Of a stretch of DNA of 64,000 nt, positions 36,901 through 52,675 are shown one piece after another. The position numbers and the translations under genes are program-made. Numbering within the stretch: the first letter of the stretch is position 1; each line of letters begins with the position of its first letter. The notes under the pieces are model-generated. The model searched no databases. It was not told the DNA's origin and saw only the letters and a program-made list of their open reading frames with translations. Source of the stretch: Pseudorasbora parva (lineage: Eukaryota; Chordata; Actinopteri; Cypriniformes; Gobionidae); the NCBI RefSeq assembly GCF_024679245.1, contig NC_090172.1, positions 46,793,676 through 46,857,675 of the forward strand. Reading direction: 5' to 3'.

Positions 36901-39900
36901 AGTTTTTCAGGCCCTGGGTTATCTCCTCTGGTGAGGCGCTTGGTCTTCACATTGGGGTAGATCTTCTTTATGTAGCCATCAACAAATGTCTGGATCACTC
37001 CAGCCAGACCACAGCCCCTTTCACTTGGACACACTCTTAACCCCTCAACTATCACAGTTTCACCTCCATCAACCACCAGACCTGACTCCAGCGCCACCTA
37101 AAGGCACACAGGAATAATGATTTTAGGTTAAAAAAAGGTTTTTACTTTTAAAAAGTAAGCTATTTCCAGTGAATGTCTGGTTTATTAGTCGTTACAAATA
37201 ACTAGAAGAATAGTTCATAGTAAACAAAACTATTTGAGCAACAATTGGTCTGCTTTTTTATATTTATTTTTTTCTTAATTTATTTGACCCATTTCTCATA
37301 GATTCCCATAGTGATCTAAACACTTTGCAGTTGTCCTAAACAGATTGTCAGTTTTCATTAATTTCAATTAGAAATTATATGCATATCTCAAAGCCTTGTA
37401 TACAAAATTCTCAAATGTGTTATCAGCAGTTCACAAAAATTGTATATATCATGGAAAAGCATGTGCAGCTTTTTTAAAACTAATTAAAAAAAAAATACAA
37501 TCCTTTAAGTACCAAATTCGCTAATAAAAAAGGTAATTTGTCATTCTCAATTGCATATGGTCTGAAAATACACACATCACAGGACATTTTTTGAATTGTT
37601 TACACAGCTATTGTAATTGCAATAACTAAAAGTTTTTTTTTAAGTAAAAACACTGGTATACAAATTAAAAAAGGAATAAGAATAATCATGAGAAGGGGAA
37701 AAGAAAGGTCTAAGAGTGGAAAATGGTGAGAGAGGGTGTAATGTGTGGAACGGGAAGAAAGAGATGAGAGAAGAAAATAAGAGATTTTGAGAAAAGAAGA
37801 GGGCAAATGACAAGAATAGGAAGAAGGAGAGGGAGAAGAGATTGGAAGAAGTGGTATAGACTAGAAGAAAGAATAAAAAGGAGAAATTATAAGACATGAC
37901 CCGAAACGAAGGGGACAGCAGGAGGGAAGAGGAGTTAAGAGATGTAGAAGGTATACAGACTTTCATATGAAACAGGAGTCACCCTAATTAACAATGTAAT
38001 AAAATCATGGCCTGTTCTTGAGCTAAGCTAGTAAACAGATCATAAGCGTTACTATGACATTGCACTTCTATATTTATGAGTTTTGTACTATATTGCTGGT
38101 AGTGCACATTTGTAGTTCTGAGACAGGCTTAGAGTGGCAAAAAATATTCAAAACATTTTCAGAATTGAAGTTGAAAAAGAATGATGTGGATGACCAAGTT
38201 TGTCAATAGAATGCCATACTACCAACTACAACAAAAGAGGCATGTGTTGAGGCAGAAGACCATTTTGTATGAATATATGATAGGATGATAAGAATATATT
38301 ATAAGAATATATCATAATGATAAGAATATATTCTGTGATAAAATTTGCTGGCCAGATCAGTTAAGTTCAGTGATTGCAGTACTGTACAATAATTAGGGCT
38401 GTAACGATATGCGATATGAAATCGAAATCGCAATACCCAGGTCCACGAACCTGTATCGCGATCTGAGAAGGCAGAATCGCGACACACCCCTTCCAACTCC
38501 CAGAATTATCCTTCCTGTCCAGGTCCAACTTTTAAGTCAGCAGTATGGCAACATTTCAGCTACCCGGTGGAGAACAAGGGGCAATCGTGTAGTTGACAAG
38601 ACCCACACAATTTGCCGTAAATGTTTCAAGAAGCTTCCCCAACCGGCTGGCAAAGTGGTGTGAGCGTGGCGTTTCTGTTGCGTGTCATCCGCGGGGCGGC
38701 TGCGTGGCGTTTTCTCTTTCTTTGCACCCCAGAAGCGTGTCTGACGCGGCGCTTCTGTTGGTATTGATGTACAGGAGGCCCTATACTTCATGTTAAATAT
38801 ATATTGCCTATTGGTACCGCAAAGAAAACGTCGGCAGTAGCCTATTGACCATACAGATATATGGTATTGACGGCAAAATAGGCTACAGAATACTGTACAG
38901 AATAAAACTGTTTTGTCCCCACCATATCGAGGTTTGTATCGTACCGTGGGTCAAAAATCGTGATACGAACCGAATCGTGGGTTTGGTGTATCGTTACAGC
39001 CCTAACAATAATACATGTAGATGCAGCAGGTTTGTTATGCATATCATTTTTGGAGGTCGGGGGGAAAGTATATAACAAAACTTCTCACTGAAGAACTTTA
39101 TGACAAACATGTATTTTTTTTATTACCGGTAGTGTGTCTATAGCTGAATCTGTCATAAAATCAATAGAGAACGCACCTGTAATTTTGATGATAGCATTTA
39201 CTTTTTTAATAAATGCATTATACCAGACAAAAATACAGCACTTCATTATAGAGTAAAGTTAAACTGTTTGACTAAGTTAAGAGTGTGTTTAGTTGGCTGT
39301 GTTAATTGTTTTGAGAGCAGTGACGTGCGTTTGGGGAAATGTGTCAAATCAAATGAGGAAGAACTGTAATATGCTAATTGATACTTTTGTAATGATAGTA
39401 ATAAACATTTACATTGGTGTTGTTGGACTTATTTGACTGCCCTAAACTACAGTATGTGTAGCAAAGCTGTACAGTGGTATAAATATCATATCCAGAGTAC
39501 AAGTATATGGGTCATGAGTCAAATATGTGATCAAATATGTGCACGGCACAGGCATGGATGTGGTTCATTTCAGCCACGAGTTAAAATGTCATCTTTCTTG
39601 AGAACTGTAAGCATTGTACTGCTCAATAGACACATCCAAGCATATTTTAACCATTAACTTTTTCCTATCATAATGGTTACTGATGATAACACGCAGTTTA
39701 AGAAATGTTATTCCCTCAGAAACATTCAGGTTTAGAAAACCAAAAGCTTGGTAACACTGTTCATTTCTTGGACATTCTAGTTTTATAATATAAAATACTA
39801 TAATAAGCTTATATTATATACACTACAATAAAGTGTCTACGCTTTCATGATAACTGACCTACAGTTTAACAACAGCATTTAATATTTTCTCACGGCTTCT

Positions 39901-40165
39901 GGTGGAGGATAAAGCTACTGTGATATCAGAAAACACACAAGGCCTATCAAAACTTTTTAGATTGTGTATCGCTTACCAGCTTCCTATCTCTCCGTGCTAT
40001 AATAACCACTCTTCCTTGCTCAGTCATCCAGGAGTAATAGCGATGTGGAAGGTAGTCACAGCCACCATATATGTCTTGTGATATGGCCATCACATCATCG
40101 TAATCCTCTGGTCTGGCCAGACAGAAGGTCAGTCCATCACTTTCACCCACACAGTGTGAATTCAT
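33958..40165 (-). CDS. HISAT/NAT16-like N-acetyltransferase, divergent paralogue
   Basis: Three coding exons join in phase 0: 40165-39977 (63 codons), 37097-36873 (75) and 34527-33958 (189 plus stop), giving 327 residues, close to known fish HISAT length. All junctions have GT/AG and good pyrimidine tracts. The first exon has an acceptor at 40188, so an upstream untranslated exon is likely; the start chosen is the MNSHCVGES methionine. Residues about 10-150 form a GNAT fold: FCLARPEDYDDVMAISQDIYGG (strand 1, helix 1), VVIIARRD, VEGLRV and the acetyl-CoA loop CPSERGCGLAG. The C-terminal part carries IIQDWQPLKLIESN and LRFNIDLYGTD, as in HISAT. HISAT makes N-alpha-acetylhistidine from histidine and acetyl-CoA in fish. 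The middle exon is about half identical to the paralogue at 60900-61124, so the substrate may differ. Its introns hold a DIRS fragment and a hAT MITE. Confidence 0.9.
34800..35215 (-). pseudogene. DIRS reverse transcriptase fragment in intron
   Basis: On the minus strand the sequence reads FLHFAFKGQVCQYRVLTFWL, then LSLLTQVFKKVAEE, the pattern of the fish DIRS reverse transcriptase palm. In another frame it gives HLSQLGLRVNWVKSKP, the thumb region. The segment that should hold the YxDD catalytic motif reads YHGRF after decay, and at least one frameshift separates the two blocks. It lies in the second intron of the acetyltransferase gene in the same orientation and is non-functional. Confidence 0.75.
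35225..35450. repeat. Repeat fragment with poly-C run
   Basis: Contains a C run at about 35340-35352 and AAACTTGGCAACCCTGTCTG, a phrase common in cyprinid repeats. Intron sequence of the acetyltransferase gene. Confidence 0.4.
35764..35806. repeat. 18-bp perfect palindrome with two octamer sites
   Basis: TCCTCCTATGATGCAAAT at 35764-35781 is exactly inverted at 35789-35806 around a 7-base loop. Each arm carries ATGCAAAT, the POU-factor octamer, on opposite strands. It could be a regulatory site or simply the hairpin of a repeat. Confidence 0.9.
36271..36289 (-). promoter_or_regulatory. ZNF143/Staf-type motif
   Basis: The minus strand reads ACTACAATTCCCAGAATGC, the consensus of the long ZNF143 (Staf) site found in many vertebrate promoters and in some repeats. 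It stands in intron 2 of the acetyltransferase gene, downstream of a GC-richer block (35840-36130). It could mark a cryptic promoter or a repeat-borne site. Confidence 0.5.
36500..36830. repeat. Dispersed cyprinid repeat, copy in intron
   Basis: Same family as 11280-11490: CACTAAACTTACTTCAGCTG, then GTAAAGCTGCTTTGAAACAA and ATAAATAAAGGTGAC occur in the same order. It lies in intron 2, just before the middle exon. Confidence 0.65.
37098..38393. other. Intron 1 sequence, purine-rich in part
   Basis: First coding intron of the acetyltransferase gene. The plus strand is strongly purine-biased from 37660 to 37970, which gives spurious serine/leucine/phenylalanine frames on the minus strand. Confidence 0.6.
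38394..39004. mobile_element. Non-autonomous hAT element with intact target duplication
   Basis: The element begins TAGGGCTGTAACGATA and ends with the inverted TATCGTTACAGCCCTA. The flanking 8 bases ACAATAAT occur exactly at 38386-38393 and 39005-39012, the target duplication length of hAT elements. The 611-base body has inverted subterminal motifs (AATCGCAATACC / GAATCGTGGG type) and no transposase. It is inserted in intron 1 of the acetyltransferase gene. Confidence 0.95.
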
Positions 40166-40189
40166 CGTTACTTCTGCACAGGGGTTACC

Positions 40190-41513
40190 TAACACAATAT
40201 TTTGTGTGTCTAGCTCAGAAACAAAACAACAACAATAAAAGTCTAAAATATGTACAAAATTAAAATAGCTTATTTTAATTGATTGTAATAATTAAATAAT
40301 TGCAATTTATGATTCAAACACCATTTGGTATTACAGCTGTGGATAACATAATTCAGCAAAAACTTTATATAAATTAGGATTACTGAATTTGCTATATCCT
40401 CATGTGATCACATTAACCATTAATGCTGCCTTCACGTGCTGACTCGTGATTATAGGCTACAAGCTGATCGTCTCATTCAAAATTCGACTACAGAGGACCT
40501 TCGTGTTAAAGTTCTTTTTTAATTCCGAAAGCACGTGAATGCAGCATGTTATAAAGCACTGCTTCGAACTTTCAAAAGCACAATGCAAAGGCTACTGATC
40601 TAAGTTTACAAACAAGGGATACACCAAAAGCCATGCATGTAGAAGATTTCTTCAGTAATGTGGTGTTTAATGATGGGAAATGTTTCAGCCAAATCAAATT
40701 TATCAGTGCTATTGGAAATGCCCTATTCCCATTTAAGTCGTGATTACGCGCTCATTACATTCAAATTTTGACCTGAGAGGGCGTTTAGTGTCCCATCTAT
40801 GAAACTGGTATTTACGATAATTCTGATAGCACTGAAGGCAGCATTTGTCTGTAGGACTTACCGCGTGACGTTTCGACAGTCGTGTGATTTTGACGTTGTG
40901 TTCCAGAAGAGAGTCAGGATGACAAGTTCCTCCCCGGACAAACGTGGACTTTACTCTTACAGGTCTGTAAAACGTGTTTGGACGGTTTCACAGACAAGGC
41001 TAAACCTAGTCCCAGACTAAAATGTTTGAGCTTTTTTAAAATGAACTTGGACTGATAAATATGCATTTAAGTGCCATGTTTTGTCTCAAGATGCTCACTA
41101 GTAATATTTTTGGGTTTTTGACCATTTGCACAAAAATGTAATAGCCCATAGAATATTTTTGTTTTATGAATAATCTACCTGAGTATGCAATATATCAAAA
41201 GAAGAGCTGCCCATCTTATTTTTAAAAAAAAAGAAAAGAAAAGAAAAGTTTTATTCTAGCTTCATGTATTCCTTTTTTATCAACATGGGTAGGCTAAATT
41301 TCATTTAAAAAAAGGCAACGTTTTAAACAAAAATCTGAAAAAAATCACGTTTTTGTGAAATATTACATCCAGATCAGATTAAGAACAATCAAACGGATTA
41401 GCTCTACAACACCTCTAATACTTGCACCGTCTTGGGTCCACATTTCATTCAGTAACATTTGATAGTTTTTATTTATGCTATATGCTGTTTACTGTTGATG
41501 ATCACGTTATTTA
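40190..41513. other. Upstream region of the acetyltransferase gene
   Basis: Should contain the promoter and any 5' untranslated exon of the gene at 33958-40165, but no TATA box or CpG island stands out. It carries a hairpin repeat at 40422-40549 and a GGTTTCACAGACAAGGCT repeat fragment at about 40985-41115. Confidence 0.4.
40422..40549. repeat. Hairpin repeat with TGCTGCCTTCACGTGCT ends
   Basis: ATGCTGCCTTCACGTGCT at the left pairs with AGCACGTGAATGCAGCAT at the right. It is a short non-coding inverted-repeat element. Confidence 0.7.
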
Positions 41514-42483
41514 GGTGAACTCAGCTAAAATGGGCCATCAGGTAAAATGGGCCAAATAAGGTTGTAGCATCATATCTCTTAAATTTTTTACAGCCAATCA
41601 CAGTAACTGATCTTACATTGTTACTTCAACACTTGTTGACATGTAACAATAGTTTTGATTGGTCTGAGTTTTTTATGGTAGGCAGAGCAGAGAGTTACAT
41701 AAAGCTTGTCAGAGAAATAGTAAGGTAAGTGAGCCTGACATAGTACATTTCATCCATCCTAAATAAGGGTACTAAAGCAATTATAAGTAAGCCTACCAAC
41801 AAAGCAAAGGTTTATGAACAATGTGTTGACATGCTCTTTCAAAAAAAAAGTTTAATTTAAAAAAGAAACTTCGATTTTTGTGAAAAGGATCCTTTTATGC
41901 CGAAATGGCTGGTTAAGCTAAAATGGGCCACAGTATTCAGCTAAAATGGGCTCCATAGACCATATAGCTTTTTTTTTTTTTTGTCAAACATGTTCTAATC
42001 TTTAACAAAATGTTTGAAAAATATTTGACAAGCATACATGCACACAAAATACACTAATGCACAGAAACACAAACCTATACAGTATGATCAGTTCATTTTA
42101 TTAGCATTTTTTTAATGAAATATTTGTCCGACTTTCTGTTTAATTAAATACTTTTTATGGTGCTTTTGTGGCACACTAAAGACAGTAGTGTCACTTTACT
42201 GTTAAAAATAAAAAGAAATCGGCCAATATTATTTGTTTTGTTCTCTTTTTATATTGGCCCATTTTACCTGAACAGCTGGCCCATTTTACCTGAATGTTAT
42301 GCCGTGGCTCGAGAAGGTACCAGCTTATACTCTAACTCTCATAATTGTAAAACAATTATACTTTTTCACATTTAAAATGTATATACATATTTAGGAGACC
42401 CATGCTAATTTATAAAAATATCATTAGATCTCATACACAGCTTATTTGAAGCTTGATTGGCCCATTTTAGCTGACTTCACCCC
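41514..42483. mobile_element. TIR element built on TAAAATGGGCC motifs
   Basis: The left end GGTGAACTCAGCTAAAATGG is matched by the inverted right end CCATTTTAGCTGACTTCACC over about 25 bases with one mismatch. Further TAAAATGGGCC copies stand at about 41552, 41917 and 41941 on the plus strand, and on the minus strand near 42256, 42280 and 42458. TATTT may be a 5-base target duplication. No transposase frame is present. Confidence 0.75.
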
Positions 42484-43218
42484 TATTTAACATATTCATT
42501 TGTTAAATGTAAAGAAGAGGCATACAATTGCTTGTTTTACTCTTTATTGTGTCTCACGTGTGTTTTGATCTGGAGATTCTGTACTAATTCAGAAGGTGCC
42601 TATAGCGTCTAAGTGAAAACATGGAAACCCCGAAATATCTGTGTTTGGTGGGGAAAGAAAGGTGCTGTGATTTTTAGAGGCATCTAGCGGTGAGGTGGTG
42701 AATTGCATCCCCCTTCCTTTTTGAAGCTACAGTGGCCGTAACAAGACAAAAATGGCGTTGTCATGTAGAGAGTGACTAGCGCTGTGTAGAGAAGTTTATC
42801 CGTTATAGGGCTAAAAAATGGCGATTTCACTGTAAAGGGGCCTGTGACAGAAATGGCTCATTCTAAGCATGATTCCAAGGTAATAAAAATATAACGGTTA
42901 ATTATGTAAGGTCTTTATACACTGAAAATATAATTATGTATATTATATTGCACTTTTGTTAATAGATCTTCATATTCTACAGACTGAACCTTTAAATGTC
43001 CTTTTTTAACAAAGGTATAATCCTGGTTTAATATAAACCCGGTGAGTAAAAGCATTTTCCAACCTTTGAATCACTTTCTTCTGTTTTGTTAATAAGCATC
43101 TTTAATCATGTGTCAATAATTGTCCAAGCACAGAGATCCTCTTTGAGACGTTTAGAGTAAATTATTATTAGAGTTATTCTTTAAAATAAATTAATTCAGT
43201 TTCAAATTCAGACTTAGT

Positions 43219-43252
<34 letters not shown>

Positions 43253-43423
43253 TAAAATTGTGTGTGTGTGTGTGTGTGTTTAATTGTTAATTTTGGCCCC
43301 TATTTTTACTAAATAAGAATAGTGTCCTTTTCTTTTTTATAAATAAATAAATAAATAATTGATATACATAAAAAAAGGGCAGAAAAATGGCCTGTGCTAC
43401 CTTTATAGTCTTTATTTTAAAAT
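42484..43423. other. Intergenic with microsatellites
   Basis: Holds short (AT)n at about 43221-43246, (GT)n at 43259-43280 and (AAAT)n at 43341-43358. No gene seen. Confidence 0.55.
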
Positions 43424-43765
43424 TAAGTCAAGTAATCTAATTTTATACAGCACTTTTTACAATGCCGATTGTGAAGCAGCTTCACAGTGTTAAGCAACAG
43501 CATAATGCAACATAATTTGATTCGGCTGTACAGCCGCTCTGGAGAAAATGGTGATGTCATCCGGCTCAGTTCAATTATCATACAGTGTCAATGCGGGCAG
43601 AGATCAGTAATATAGTTGAAAATTTAGTGTCCCCAACTGAGCAAGCCAAAAGCGACAGTCCTTCAAGGAACCAAAATCTCCTTTGGGAGAAAACAGGCTC
43701 ATTCAGGGGGCCAGTTCTCCTCTGGCCAGCAAGCAAACAGTGTACCGTACGATTATGTTTCTTCC
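43424..43765. repeat. Dispersed repeat, uninterrupted copy
   Basis: Begins AAGTCAAGTAATCTAATTTT and contains GAAGCAGCTTCACAGTGTT, ATGCGGGCAGAGATCAGTAA and CTCATTCAGGGGGCCAGTT. The same order of phrases, split by an insertion, occurs at 62370-64000, so this copy shows what the empty site looks like. Confidence 0.8.
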
Positions 43766-44523
43766 AACATTACAAGTAAAAAGTCATATTAGTTTGCAAG
43801 ATATTTGAAAGATTATCCGAAAGATCAGAATCTGAAGTGTTATATAAAATTGTAATAAATTAAACTTTAAGAAAATTAATAAGAAAGAATGTGCTCACCA
43901 TGCAGTTACCTTTACACACAGAAAGTAGTAGAAGTAGATTTCCCTATTTCCTTTGGCTAGCATTACATCCATTGTTGTAACACCAAATGGATTTGGGGGA
44001 CACTATTTTTTCTTATATATAACAAAATATGTATTTTTTTAAACAATTTAATACAATGCATGTTAAATAAAAGAGATATTAACAATATAACACTTTATTG
44101 TTATCAAACATTTTAGATAGTTGCAATTATTACATTCCATGATACCTCTCTGAGGTAGCCTATGGCGGGGACATGCACATTTTGTTACAAATGCGATATC
44201 TCAACTCAATTAAATATGTATTTTGTAACTATTGATACAGAATACAAACATTTGATAATTTATTGGTATTTAAAGTTTGTTTCAACTGTTGTAAAGTAGA
44301 GGGACACCACTTTCCAACACAAATGAAGAATGACCCAATAAAGCAGTTAAATAGCCTAATAAACTGCCTTTTTAAAATACTATAGGCTACAACGTTGAAG
44401 CCATTTCCTTTTCAAAAACAGTATCGTAGCTCCGCCAAGCGAGTAGAGGGCGACACTGCAGTTTTGTATAGGCCTCAATAAAGAGAAAACATGTATAAGG
44501 TTGAATCTTTTTACAGTCTGTGG

Positions 44524-44815
44524 TTGAATCCTAAATTTCACACTTCTATGCATTTTCGGTCTTGTGAACTTACAATAGCTGTCGCGTGTCCGTTAAATCC
44601 ACGATACCATAAGGTGTCCCAATCATCATTTTAGGGTTCAGAAGGTTGCTCACGAGCGCCCCCTTTGAGGCCGTTATATGCCCTCGATGCACCTTCAGCT
44701 GAGCCAGAGTCTGCAAGTTTGCGAGTTGTTACGGCAGAAGACTTTACCCGGCAGTCAACGAGGCATTATGTCACGAAAGTGCAGACTCCGAGGGTTTAGG
44801 GTGCCAAAATTGGGA
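44524..44815. mobile_element. MITE, second copy of the CCCAAATGGCAC family
   Basis: Shares TTTTCGGTCTTGT, AAATCCACGA, ATCATTTTAGGG and GAGGGTTTAGGGTGCCA, in that order, with the copy at 12963-13238. Its ends are more decayed. Confidence 0.6.
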
Positions 44816-45247
44816 TCCAGCCTAAAAAGTGATTCATGAGCGTCTATGTTCATGAGAGGATATATGTATCGACGTCACTTTCCCGCCGGAACACGCCCCC
44901 TCTGCCGGGCAGATTACACATAGCAAATTTTCCTGTGAACGCTTTATAGGCTACAATATATTTCTAACTCCAGGTGATCACTTATATCAGTGTACGTCAC
45001 ATGCCTACCCTCTGTTATGGAAACTTACAACCACAGGAAGTAGGCTACAAAACCAGAACAAGCTCTATATACTTTAAGTGTTCTTTATTTAACAGTAGGG
45101 GTTCAAAGTAAAATAGGCATCATGAATGTAATGCACTGTATGAGACTTTGACGTGTGGAAAATACTTGAGACTTAAGTTGTGGAAATGTAGCTAGATTGT
45201 TAAATATTCATACATTTTTTCAGTGATGAAATCTGGAAGAAAGATTC

Positions 45248-45253
45248 TTTAAT
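45248..45253 (-). terminator. Polyadenylation signal for the Ig receptor gene
   Basis: ATTAAA on the minus strand, about 75 bases downstream of the stop codon at 45328. It would give a short 3' UTR. Confidence 0.5.
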
Positions 45254-45327
45254 ACATTGCAAATAAGCTTTATATTATTTTACATTGATTTGCTTTGGGA
45301 AAACTGGATAATACTGTTGAAATGCAA

Positions 45328-48475
<3,148 letters not shown>

Positions 48476-49712
48476 GGTTGTTGAGCTAAACCAACACTGA
48501 CTTTCTTCTCCGCCTGTTTCCTGCTTTGTCTGGGGTGTTTAATTTTAGCGTGTTGTTATACTGACTTCACACGGCAGCTCTATACCTGTAAGTCTTACCA
48601 TCAGCCATTTTGAATGAGAAATTTTCTTCTGTCTTTTTTTTTCGTAGCTTTTTTAACTTTTTGCTTTTATTGTCAACTCAGACCTTTGATGTCTCTAAGG
48701 AAGTGATGCTTAGTGAACACGTGGGAGTTTCCAACAAGCTTGCCTTTCTACTCAGAAACGGCACTCAATTGTCAAAAGTTTAAAAGTATAAGGCTAGTAC
48801 CATATTATTTGAAATGTAAAAATTAGTCATGCTCACCACATTTAAAAATAAAATAAAACTGCACTAAAAAATAGAGATGAAAAATAAGAGGAAATGGAAT
48901 CTATGAATGGAAACTGCAAAGGAATGGCCACAATAATGGAAACAGATCAAATATGTTAATACCAAAACGCATCAGCTTTAATTCTCAGGGCAACTTTAAT
49001 CCACATTGAAATGAAGCATGATATAGTGTTCAGTCAGGAAGTCAATTTTACTACAAGGTGAGAATTGAGACACACACACACAGACACACAGACACAGACA
49101 CACACACACACACACAGACACACAAATGTCAAGCTAGGGCTGTGCTGGCATTCTAGAGCCGTGATTGCCAACCATTTTCTGTCTTATGCTCTCACACAGC
49201 CCCATCTGTAAGACTGTCAGTATATTGACACCAAACCATGAAGATGTTCATTTTAATTCTTAATATCAATAAATTGTCCATTATTATTATGATTCACTTT
49301 TAAACAAAAAAGATGTAGGGATCATCTGTTTCATATATGTTTGTGTGAGATTTACGTCTTTAGTTCTGTTTCCTGTGTTTCAGTTAGTTTCCATGGTTCA
49401 TAGTTGGAGTATACCAGCTGCACCTGTCGTTAATTTCATTTGGTTTGGTCTTGTAAGCTCTGGTAGCTTCGTGTTTTGTTTTGAGTTTATGTGAAATAAA
49501 ATCATTGCTGCTGTGATTAGATCCATTTCCTCAAAAATACCTGCAACCATGGCCATGATTTCATTTAATTTCCTTTTAATAACAGTTTATTGTAACTTGT
49601 AACCAATTTGAAAAATATATTCAGTAATGCATCTGTTAAATGGGACATCTTCAAATATTATTATTATTATTATTATTCAGATGCAGATTGGTTGCATTTA
49701 AAATCTAACCCC
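48476..49712. other. Ig gene upstream region
   Basis: No clear promoter. Includes a (CA)n tract at about 49070-49123. No exon supported. Confidence 0.4.
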
Positions 49713-49896
49713 CAGTTTCACAAACAAGGCTTAAGCCTAGTCCTAGACTAAAAAAATATAGTCTTAAAATATGTCAGTGTCATTTTTTTGTCTCAAGATG
49801 CACACCAGTAATGTCTAACATTGAATCAAATTTATTCACAAGAATTGTTGCCTAAGGCAAGTTTAAAAAAAATCTAAGCCCTGTCTGTGAAACCAG
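49713..49896. mobile_element. Short inverted-repeat element, GTTTCACA ends
   Basis: AGTTTCACAAACAAGGCTTA at the left pairs with AAGCCCTGTCTGTGAAACC at the right. About 185 bases, non-coding. A left-end fragment of the same family is at about 40985-41115. Confidence 0.75.
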
Positions 49897-52675
49897 GCCT
49901 GCATTTTCCCAGATTATTTAAAAGTTTAACATTTTGTAACTTTAGACCAAGCGAAATGTTCTGCAAGAAAAGTAGCTCTCTTAGCAGGTCATTTTGTGTG
50001 TAGGTCACACTGTCCTCTTTCAATACATCCACCTTCCCTTTCCTCCTATAAATGGACTTGAGCCTAATTTACACTCAGTCCACAGCATGTGCTGTCTCTC
50101 TCTCTCCTGCTTTCCTACGCATAGACACACACACATTTAACACACAATCCTCTGCCCTGCTCTGACCCACAACAAATCCATTTGAGTTATTTATGAGCCA
50201 TTAACATCTGCTCCCCTTAAAGACTATATCTTAATCTTTTCAGCTTTCTGAAAAAAAATCTTTGAAATGCAATTTTCTATACCATTGGAAGATGTAGCTT
50301 CTTGAATTTATTTCTAAGCCCGGTTTTACATATATAGTCAGACACACAAACCCTGCCTGCCTCAGACTGCACTGCTCTTATTAAGAGTTTAGACTTAACC
50401 AGGAAAATCTATATTTACACAGACACATTCAAGCGGATGTTTTTAGCACAATCTTTGTTGTCATTTATAAAGATTTATAGTTATGTGATTTGTCTGATCA
50501 AGATGAGATCATGATTTGTTGTCCTGTAGTGTATGAGCTTAAAATAACATCTAGAATGAACAAGCTAATGTCCCCCTTTGTGCTTTGTTCTTAAATTCGG
50601 TCTGCTTAATTATTTTCCTTTCTATTTTTATGACACATGTGCGTCCTTTTTCTGTATCCTCTGCTTCTTCCTCTGACCCATTTTCTCTCCTACCGTCTTT
50701 CTCATTCTCTCCACCCTTCCCCCACTTCCATCTGTCAGATGGACAGGTGTACATACAGAGGTTTCAGAGCTCTGTGTGTGGCATGTGATCATGTGCTAAC
50801 TAATACTATATTGCTGTAAATATAATTTAGGCAATGCATGACAGACCAATCCCCCCACATATGTAGATTAATTACCTTTACAGACTTGCACATACATTAA
50901 TACATACACACGTGTGTGTTTGTTTATAATCATTCACAGAGGGCGTGTTGCATAATGCATGTATGTAACACCATATCCATCACCCTGTTTTTCTATATTC
51001 TGTCTCTTGGAATACAATAGCATGTTTAGTTTGTGTACCCGTTAGAAAGATGATGCCAGATTGTGTGCATGATTGAATTTCCCCCACTTCTTCTTCTTTA
51101 ACCCCAGCCTTTCAGTATCCTTATGGGGTTTTATACCCTGAACCCCCACCCCCACTTTACCACATAGGCTGACCTCACTGCATTTTATTACACTGCAACG
51201 CTGCTTTCCCATCCCCCTCCGTATAGCTCTGTATAGCAAGAAATAGAGTTTGGGTAAATTCCACTCTGACGCTGTCTAGGCCATTGCCATTATATAACTC
51301 ACAAAGGACCTCGTCTCGCTCTCGCTCTCTCTTTCTCTTTCTTTTTTTTTTTAAACAAGAATAGTTCAATCTTATTAGTACATGCAGTACCATTTCATAT
51401 CACATCATTTTTGCAACCACATAATCCCACCTCATTTAGTATTATGAAATGTGAATGTCAAATGTCAAATGTGATGATTTTATTTTGATTTGAACATCTT
51501 TTTTGGAGCAAACATTCAATGTAATTCCAACAGGGTCAGAAATGAACTTTTCTTTTTAAGGAGCAATTAATTTACAAGGTTTTATCTTTACGATTATAGG
51601 AGCAATTTGTTTAGTTTTTTTTGTTTTTTACAATTATCTCATTAAATATATCTGTGTTGTTGTTTTTTTTAGGTAAAATACTTCAATTAACCAGTTACTT
51701 CAATCCATTACATTACTATAGACTGACCAATGAAAAAAAATTCAACATCAACAAAAGCTATCTTTACACTGCGAAGGTGGAAGAGAAGCTGAATCTGACA
51801 TGGCATTTATTTACACAGGCTATTAATGCAGCTTATGTACATGTATTTAAACTATTTAAAAATGATCGGTTATATTGCTCAAAGCTGCACACTGCATTAA
51901 AAATAATCTGACGCAACATGAGCAAATGTACTGTAAATGTAATGTAATGCTGAAATCGACACATTTAATTAATTTCTTAATTCAATAATTAGCTTAATTG
52001 AGCCGGGGCCTTTTTTGCCCCCTCGTCCCAATCCCCCATTCATTTTAGAACCTGGATTCCAACTATAGAAACGGACAGTTTTCCCAGCATTCAACTGTAA
52101 TCCCAACTATCACACTGATTCTTTTTTTTAGGGTGGCACACTTAATTCAGAAAACAAGTCAAATATATTTTCTCTTCTCTTGTTATTATAAAGTTGCCTA
52201 AATTGATCAAGATGAAATAATGCTGCTTATTTACTGGCTTCTGAAATATGCCACTCTCCCAAAAGCAACCAAGTAGGATGCGCCAAAAATATCAGGAACT
52301 AATTGATTGAGTTGTGATGTCAAACTCTAGACTCATTTGATTTAATCTTGCCTCTGATTTACTTATCTGAATTGGAGTGCAATGAAATTCTCAAATGTTC
52401 GTTGTAATACAAGAACAGGTGGCATGGGTTTAATTCTTCAAACCCATCTTTAGCAGCTGTCCACCTCTCATGTTCTGTCTGCCACCATTTTTACCAAACA
52501 TTTGAAACATTCATATTTTCCTAAGTGTGTTTATTAAGAAATGTTCATCCATAAGACACTATTGTTCTAGCGCAGCAGTGAAATAGAGGTCAATAATGTG
52601 AGGCTGCAGTGACAGCTGCTCCTCGTGTCAGCATAGTTCAGCAAAGAAGCTTCTCACGTTCTCCATTTGTCATTG

